A stretch of 64,000 nt of DNA from Istiophorus platypterus (lineage: Eukaryota; Chordata; Actinopteri; Istiophoriformes; Istiophoridae): contig CM029120.1 of the NCBI GenBank assembly GCA_016859345.1, positions 3,287,001 to 3,351,000 of the forward strand, in the 5' to 3' direction. Position numbers and translations under genes: made by a program. Below the pieces are notes generated by a model. It saw nothing but the letters and a program-made list of their open reading frames with translations. It was not told the origin of the DNA and searched no databases. This document shows, piece by piece, positions 58,378 to 64,000 of this stretch. The first letter of the stretch is position 1. Each line of letters starts with the position of its first letter.

Positions 58378-61030
58378 CACTAGTTAAATCAAACACACTA
58401 AAAGCCACATTTTGTGCTGGTTTTCTGCAGCTTTTACTGAAAAGCGCTGGTTTGGTTTACACAGAAGCTTTTCTGACGTCTGCTCACTAGATGGAGCACT
58501 AAAAACATCCAGGAGTATGGAGTTGTTTTTATTTGTTTTGTATTGTTTTTTTTTACTCTGCAGTTGGCCTCAGTGGTGACTTGGTCTTTCAAAAAAAAAA
58601 ACAACAAAAAAACCCCACAAAGACCAAAAAAAGCCCCAGTGCAAATTGTTTTCACATGCCATAAATCTCTTAGCTGTTCTTCGCGTTTTAAAAATGGGTC
58701 AGAGAAAAGAAAATGTTATTCAGGCACTTAGAGCAATGAGAACAATCCTTCAGTTAAAAACCTTTATACAGTTGAGCTTAATGGTTTAAAATGGTGACTG
58801 TTTTTTTTTCCACATTACAAAGTTTTTATCTGGAGGGAAATAATGAAAATAAACATGATGGATTCATTCTAATTTCCAGTGTCTGGTCTACATAAATTAC
58901 CAGATATAAACTCAGTCTTCTTGTTTTACTACTTCAACCCCTATTAAAAACCTGTGAGGTCAAAACCAGTTACAGTTTTTAACCCTTGTGCAGGTGAAAT
59001 AAAGACTTGTCCTGCTGGTGAGTGCTTGAAAAATATTTCCTCTCCTCAAAAACAATACAAGATTTAAAAAAAGGTGACATCTTCTAAATTTTCTGGTCCA
59101 TATAAACCACCTGGCAGATTGATGTCCATGAACCGGGACATCCCTAGTTCAGATTCTTTCAGGGACCTTTCCTGTATGTCGTCCCTCTTCTCTTTCTTCC
59201 CTTATCTCCTGTCATTTGTCTACTGTCCACCTCATGATAATAAAGGCATTGGAAACTAAACAAAAACAACACGGGAGACAACAGTGATTATTGTCTTATG
59301 CTTTTTGTGTTGTTCTGTGTCATTTTGAGCTGCAACTACATGTTTAAACATTTTAAAAATCAGCTGGAAAACCACAATCCGCAGGTTCCTCACTGATCAA
59401 AAGAAACTTGTCAGTAAACAGCCATTAGACTCTTGAAGAATTGCCTAGCTGAGACCCCTCATGACCAGTCAATGATCAGAGTTGAGTAGTTCAGCTGAAG
59501 AGTTTCTAGTTTTTTGTCTTTTTTTAAAGGTTTCTACTTGTAGTCCACTTCGACTGTAAGAAGGATTCTTAGAGGTTTGAAGAGCTGATAGTCTTCAGTG
59601 TGTCACTGGAAGGATAAAATGGAAAAATATAAGAAAAAACATTAAAAACACACACAATCTTCTGTAACACAATTCTTCGTAGTATCACTTTAATTATCTT
59701 GTGTGACCCTACTCTCTTGGGGACCTTTTGGGGCCTTGATCCCTCCTGATGGAAAATATTACATTAGAAGACTAATTTTGGAAGAATTGGTTAAACAAAA
59801 ATTAGATAAGTTTACTTTTTAAGAATTGAGGGTTTCAGAAAAGCTAAAGCAAAAAAACCCCAACCAATCTGTTCTGACAAGAGTTATCTCCTAACTTAGA
59901 CTTACTCTTTTAGTCCTTGCTACAGGTGCTAAAACCTAAGCAAATGACAGAAGAAGCAGAAGCAACCAAATTTAAAAAACGGGGGAAATGATTAAAAATT
60001 ATAAGGCCACATTAAGTCCTCTAAAAGCATTATTAAAACCTGGTGTCTTCCATTTTTTTTCCCAGCAACAACAAAATGTCCTCAACAACAATGGCAAGAA
60101 GCCTTCCTCCTCGCGCAGGGACAAGGAGAAGAGGAGGGAGCGGCCGGAGAGGAAGTCAGAGAGCAGCCACGATGGCGGTGAGAGCAAAGAGAACCACGAG
60201 GCTCAGCCGAACCCCCTGGGGGAGCTGCCCAAGGACGGGGAGTCCAAGGGTGGACAGGACGCCAAGGGCGCCAGCCTGAAGAAGAGGGGAGGTGAGGGCG
60301 AGGTGTTTCTCTTGCAGCGGGTGGAGCATGATCAATGGCATCCCTTCTTTTAAAACTGGTCTGAATAAGTCTGATGACGGTGGCTGCGATCCTGATTGAG
60401 TTTGATGGATTTGCATTTCATTGCTGTCCTGTGAAATTTTTCATCTTCAGAATGTCATCATTTATTTAAACTAGGAAAAGAATCCTATACTTTTTGACAG
60501 TTTTCATTTAGTTTAAAGGCCTTTTTATAGTTTTTAATCCATAAAATCAAATATAACCTTGTTGGTAGATGCATGTTTTTTTTACCGGACAGTGATGTTC
60601 TGTATCCCTGATTGCCGCACTGCAGGAGCATGTCAATACCTGCATTGATCATGGTTGGCGGTCGCTTGTTTGGTGCAGATTTGTGCATGTTCTGCCGTGA
60701 TGATCTGTTTTGCACCTCTACTGATCGATTCCCATCTTGACAGACCTTTCAAATGAGAGAAAAAAAAAACAGGCACAAATCTCTGCGAGGGGCTAAAAAG
60801 AGACAAACCACGTCATCAGCTCCAGGGCGTCTGAACCAGAGATGAAGGGAAGAGTTTTGTTTCAGAATGAGACGAGAAAATCCACCGTAGAATCCAAAAG
60901 GCATTGAAAAATCCCTCAATGCTCGCTGCTGAAAATGTGTTTTCACTGACTATAGATTTCTGGCAGGAATACAAAACCCTTCCAAATTTTTTTTTTTTTT
61001 TTTAGTATTTGACCCAGATCTGCAGGGACA

Positions 61031-61090
<60 letters not shown>

Positions 61091-63583
61091 AAAAATCATA
61101 GGATATATGTGTCAGAGTTTTATAATTCAATATATTACAAAATTCTTTGAGATTGTAGTGAAAATGAAACACTGACGCAAAATCTTATCTCGCAGTATTA
61201 ACAGGACCTTCCTAAAACTACCCAAAATATGATACCATTCTCATACGTGTACAGTATATGAAGCTACAGGCAGGAGCTGGTTAGCTTAGCTTAGCATAAA
61301 GAAAGGGGGGGTTAGCCTGGTTGTAACAAATTCACAAAGGTAACATATTCTACCTACCAGCAACACTGAAGCTCACTAGTTATTATGTTATATCTTGCTT
61401 GTTAAATCTGTCCAAAAATTAAATCTAAAAATGACAATTTTCGGGGGGGGGGTTATGTGCTAAAATTGTTGTTTTTACTTCTCATTTTTGCACAGATTTA
61501 ACAGAAATGAAATTTTTTAGTAATTGAGCTTCATAAGTTTTCTTCCAGGGAAACGTGTGTGAATCCAAAACCTCTTGCAACTCAGTTTACCCGAGACTAA
61601 ACTTCTTTTGATAACGATTTCCCATGAAAGTTAAAAATAGTGATCAAAATATTCTTTAATTTTATGTCCGGTCATGTCCAGTGTTTTAGCCCTGTCACAT
61701 TTAGATGATCAGACTGAAGTGCTGTCACGGGTGGATCACATTGATTTTTAATTTTTATTTATTTATTTATTTTTAAATCTAATTTTGTTCCAAAGTGAAA
61801 CAACCCCCCCCCTTCTTGGAGCGAAACTCTTCAAGCTCTTGTTTTTTCGGTGTGCAAAACATCGCTAGGTAACAAACGTAAGTGGGTCTCTCTGCCGCTG
61901 GAGGAAGCGTCCCGGGACAACAGCGACAAGACGTCCGGTGGGGGGCCGACACGCACGGATGCAGAGCCCACCAGCGACTCGCCTGACCCCACGTCGCCCA
62001 ATCACTCGCTCCATAGTAACAGGCCGCATGATAGCAGCAGGAGTAAGTTGCCCGGCAGCTCGCTGTGTTCCCTTCGCAACCCCTCAGTCTCTGTTTCGCT
62101 TCTTCTGGTATCACTTCTTGTTTGCTCGTCACTTTTTCTCTTTTCCCCGACTACCCTCTTTTTCAGAGTCTGCAATCTTTTTTTTTGTTTGTTTGTTTGT
62201 TTTTCCATACTAATGCATGGCACAATGAAAGCATGGTATAAACACAAAAGCGAATCAAAACTCCTCGATAACCTTTACCCTGAAAAACAACCTCATTTGT
62301 TCATTTATTTTGGCTCAGACGGGGTATTGAAAGCCTTCTCTTCCCCACATCTTGCATACCCCCCCCACATTTTCATTTCATTTCTATCGGTTATGGTAAC
62401 ATTTCACACCAGCTTCACTTCTGAGCTCCGGAGGACATGTCTGGAACCGGCTCTTGACAGAGCTGGTCAGGTGGTCACACAGGTTTTGGATAAACTCCAA
62501 TTATTTTTAACCAAACTGTTGGGGGGAGAGAAAACAAAATGAAAAATCAAAAATAAAACCCAGTGAGGTGACTTAGGGTTTTAAGACGCTGACTTTGAAT
62601 CCCAACATCCCCAGTTTGAGTCCGGGCAGGGACCTTTGTAGCATTTCTGTCCCCATCTCTTCCTGTAAATCCCTGTAATTTTTCTACTTTATCTCAAATG
62701 TCCAAAAATGACAGTTTCGACAATTGATTAAAAGTTTGATTAAAATAAAAAGGCCAAAGATTTAATTGCTTCAGCTGAGAGAATTGCTGCTCTGCTTTTT
62801 CATAAATAATATTAAATGAGGTATCCTTAGGTTTGTGACTGTTCACTGAAGACAACAATACATATTAAGATGTCAGCTTGGATTCTAGAAAATTACGACC
62901 TTGCATAGCACAAACGAACAGCCAATTAACTATGAAAGTAATAGGCCTCACCCCTGGAACCGTGTGCAGGACCTGACACCAGGCTTTTGTGTTCCCTCGT
63001 CCCCAGGTTGGAGGAGAGAGCCACGTGACTTTGGGGACGACGCCGCCAGCACCAGGAGTGATGGCGGGAGCATCCGCGGGGGGCTGAGAGGCCGAGGGAA
63101 AGGGCGTGGGCGCGGGAGAGGGCGTGGACGAGGCATGTTTTTAAAAAAAGAATTTTTTTTTGTTTGTTTTATTTTTACTTTTTGCAAAATATTCATGTGA
63201 TGTTAGTCTCTTTTTTTTGTGGTCTGTTTTTTAATTCAGGGTTTTATTTTGTCAGACCTCAGATTTTGTAAGAGAACTTCACTCGCCTACTACTAGATAA
63301 CAATATTTCAATTCTTGGGTTTTTACCTCTTTACTATTTACCTGTAAACACAAGCTAACCATCTACCAGTAATTATGTCTCATATTTTGTCATCCGCTTG
63401 TTCGGGTCTTTCAGGTCGTTACGAGTACTCCCAGAGCTTCCGGGACTCCCAGTCGTCTGACGGCTCTGCCCAGGTCCCCACAGAGTTCAACACCAACATG
63501 GTTTACTACTACGATGATGGAAACAAGGTCCAGATGTACACAGTGGATGAGAAGCTTCTTAAGGAATACATCAAACGTCAAAT
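52207..63583 (+). CDS. larp1b: La-related protein 1B, 5' part (cut by window end)
   Basis: LARP1-family proteins bind mRNA through a La motif and a C-terminal DM15 region and act on TOP mRNA stability and translation. Coding exons in the window: 52207-52570, 55478-55539, 58271-58327, 60066-60291, 61869-62042, 63007-63132, 63415-63583; all in phase, 392 residues plus two bases. Seen: a polar, low-complexity N-terminus; VNAWTK; a conserved ITNWPTPGE block (149-157); a Lys/Arg/Glu-rich stretch; NKRKWVSLPL (238-247); an RG-rich run (317-338); then FNTNMVYYYDDG and LLKEYIKRQ (384-392), where the La module opens. MVYYYDDG and the spacing fit LARP1B better than LARP1. Intron 6 seems to use a GC donor (CGAG|GCATGT). 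The La motif and DM15 repeats lie beyond the window. Confidence 0.88.
53878..54440. mobile_element. Two overlapping AGGGCTGCAAC-family remnants
   Basis: It starts TAGGGCTGCACCTGTGAATT and contains CCAAAGATATTCGGTTCACT, AGTTGTTAGC and ACTAATCCATCAATTCAC. A second partial copy follows from about 54200 to the terminal ATCATGACTAATCGAATAAT. In larp1b intron 1. Confidence 0.6.
54880..55215. other. GC-rich island inside larp1b intron 1
   Basis: A stretch clearly richer in G+C than its surroundings, open over 125 codons on plus and 138 codons on minus. Neither translation matches a family I know, and no good splice pair frames it. It may be an alternative promoter, a non-coding exon or a GC-rich repeat remnant. 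Confidence 0.3.
56738..57056. mobile_element. AGGGCTGCAAC-family MITE, near-complete copy
   Basis: The left end TAGGGTTGCAGCTAAATATT and right end GGTAATTATTGCAGCTTG are inverted partners. The interior has TTTTCTCGATTAGTCAATTG and CTTTGTCCGACCAAAAGTTT, as in other copies. In larp1b intron 2. Confidence 0.65.
58335..58376. repeat. (TG)21 starting just after a 5' splice site
   Basis: The donor of larp1b exon 3 (GAG|GTAAGTT) passes straight into 21 TG units. UG-rich tracts beside donors are known targets of TDP-43 and CELF proteins; an effect on exon 3 inclusion is inferred. Confidence 0.9.
59115..59265 (+). mobile_element. tRNA-derived SINE, decayed
   Basis: AGTTCAGATTCTTTCAGGGA (degenerate B box) runs into CCTTTCCTGTATGTCGTCCC, TCTCTTTCTTCCCTTATCTC and ATAATAAAGGCATTGG, the body and tail of a common fish SINE. 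The tRNA head is badly decayed. In larp1b intron 3. Confidence 0.6.
61033..61086. repeat. (CA)27 microsatellite
   Basis: An uninterrupted CA array followed by an A-run, in larp1b intron 4. Confidence 0.95.
61250..61560 (+). mobile_element. Dispersed fish repeat (GGTTAGCTTAGCTTAGCATAAAG)
   Basis: GAAGCTACAGGCAGGAGCTG is followed by the TTAGCTTAGCTTAGCATAAA motif, ACCTACCAGCAACACTGAAG, TGTTATATCTTGCTTG and GGGGGGTTATGTGC. The order matches an interspersed element common in teleost introns. No coding capacity. Confidence 0.6.
62560..62715 (+). mobile_element. tRNA-derived SINE, better preserved copy
   Basis: TTAAGACGCTGACTTTGAAT (anticodon-arm-like) and AGTTTGAGTCCGGGCAGGGA (B box, compare GGTTCGAGTCC) form a tRNA-like head. 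The body follows as CCTTTGTAGCATTTCTGTCC, CCATCTCTTCCTG. It is the same family as the copy near 59.12 kb. In larp1b intron 5. It is not a functional tRNA gene: the A box and acceptor pairing are not intact. Confidence 0.65.
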
Positions 63584-64000
63584 GTAAGGGTTTGACGACT
63601 TTCTTTTTCCTTTCCTTTTTTTTTTTCAAATGTAGAAGTCAACTGACTTTGACTCTTCTCCTTAAAAAACGCTGGAGTGTTTGGATCTTTAATACGTTAG
63701 TCATTTGTTCCATTTAGGTCTCATCACTTTTCCAACCCACAAACCGTATCTAGGCAGCCAGTAAATAAGGATTAAGGATTTTTAAGAGATAGATTTTAGT
63801 CCTTACCTCAAAGCCCCCGATATTATTCCTTAAGGAACCACCACTGGAACTGTAAAAATACTGTGATTAAAAATGTCTCTTAACCACATCAAAGACATCC
63901 TTTCCAGAAGTCCTTTACTCTTTAAAAAAATGTAACTTACGGGTCACAGAATCTAATTAACTCTTTAGTGAAGCAAATAATGACCTTTCAGTCTCTGTCA
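63584..64000 (+). other. larp1b: larp1b intron 7, continuing past the window
   Basis: Starts with the donor CAAAT|GTAAGG. The split codon AT| would be completed as Ile, giving the expected KRQI at the La-module start. No further exon is seen before the window ends. Confidence 0.7.

Noticed and set aside
59988..60353. 121-codon ORF extending beyond the exon
   Set aside because: Its middle is larp1b exon 4, but the codons before 60066 and after 60291 are intronic by splice sites and homology.
62560..62640. Possible tRNA gene
   Set aside because: A degenerate B box is present, but acceptor-stem pairing and the A box are not intact, and the downstream body matches a SINE.
1..64000. CRISPR array, prophage, operon or other prokaryotic-type system
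   Set aside because: Periodic repeats present are microsatellites without spacers, and all recognised genes are intron-bearing or SERTA-type vertebrate genes.

Overview
This window is ordinary vertebrate nuclear DNA, almost certainly from a teleost fish. It has split genes with GT-AG introns, GC-rich promoters, long AT-rich spacers, many microsatellites, and decayed copies of repeat families familiar from fish genomes. Those families include tRNA-derived SINEs, Tc1/mariner and PIF/Harbinger remnants, 'AGGGCTGCAAC'-ended elements and 'CAGTGGTGGAAAGTAACTAAGTA'-ended elements. There are no operons, CRISPR arrays or other prokaryotic features.

Layout. (1) 1-7.3 kb: no gene I can name; a large tetranucleotide repeat, two isolated exon-like ORFs on the minus strand and one on the plus strand. 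(2) 7.36-10.3 kb, minus: a SERTAD1/3-like SERTA-domain gene with one coding exon and a GC-rich 5' exon. (3) 14.75-22.3 kb, minus: cdca4, a second SERTA-domain gene with the same two-exon plan and a long 3' UTR. (4) 22.4-28.1 kb: gene-free, filled with DNA-transposon remnants. (5) 28.37-34.3 kb, plus: ahsa1 (activator of Hsp90 ATPase), nine coding exons reconstructed, 339 aa, with heat-shock-element-like sites upstream. (6) 36.0-39.9 kb, minus: a short DRAP1/NC2-alpha-like histone-fold gene, six exons, 150 aa, convergent with ahsa1. (7) 41.16-48.8 kb, plus: a single-module phospholipase B1-like GDSL lipase, sixteen exons, 412 aa, with a signal peptide and a probable GPI-anchor tail; it is head to head with the DRAP1-like gene. 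(8) 48.8-51.6 kb: gene-free, with a Tc1/mariner fragment and a second MITE copy. (9) 52.2 kb to the window end, plus: larp1b, first seven coding exons (392 residues), cut by the window edge at the start of the La module.

The genes do not form a pathway. The two SERTA-domain transcription cofactors look like a tandem pair; the others are independent housekeeping or tissue genes: Hsp90 co-chaperone, TBP/TATA-level repressor subunit, gut-type lipase and mRNA-binding protein. Exon boundaries were chosen by eye, using splice consensus, phase continuity and remembered family sequences. Phases close without frameshift in all four multi-exon coding reconstructions, which supports them.

I found no previously undescribed biological system. 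The more interesting points are the short NC2-alpha-like paralogue, the one-module PLB1-like enzyme, CA and TG repeats starting right after two 5' splice sites, two probable GC-AG introns, and the heat-shock-type sites at ahsa1.
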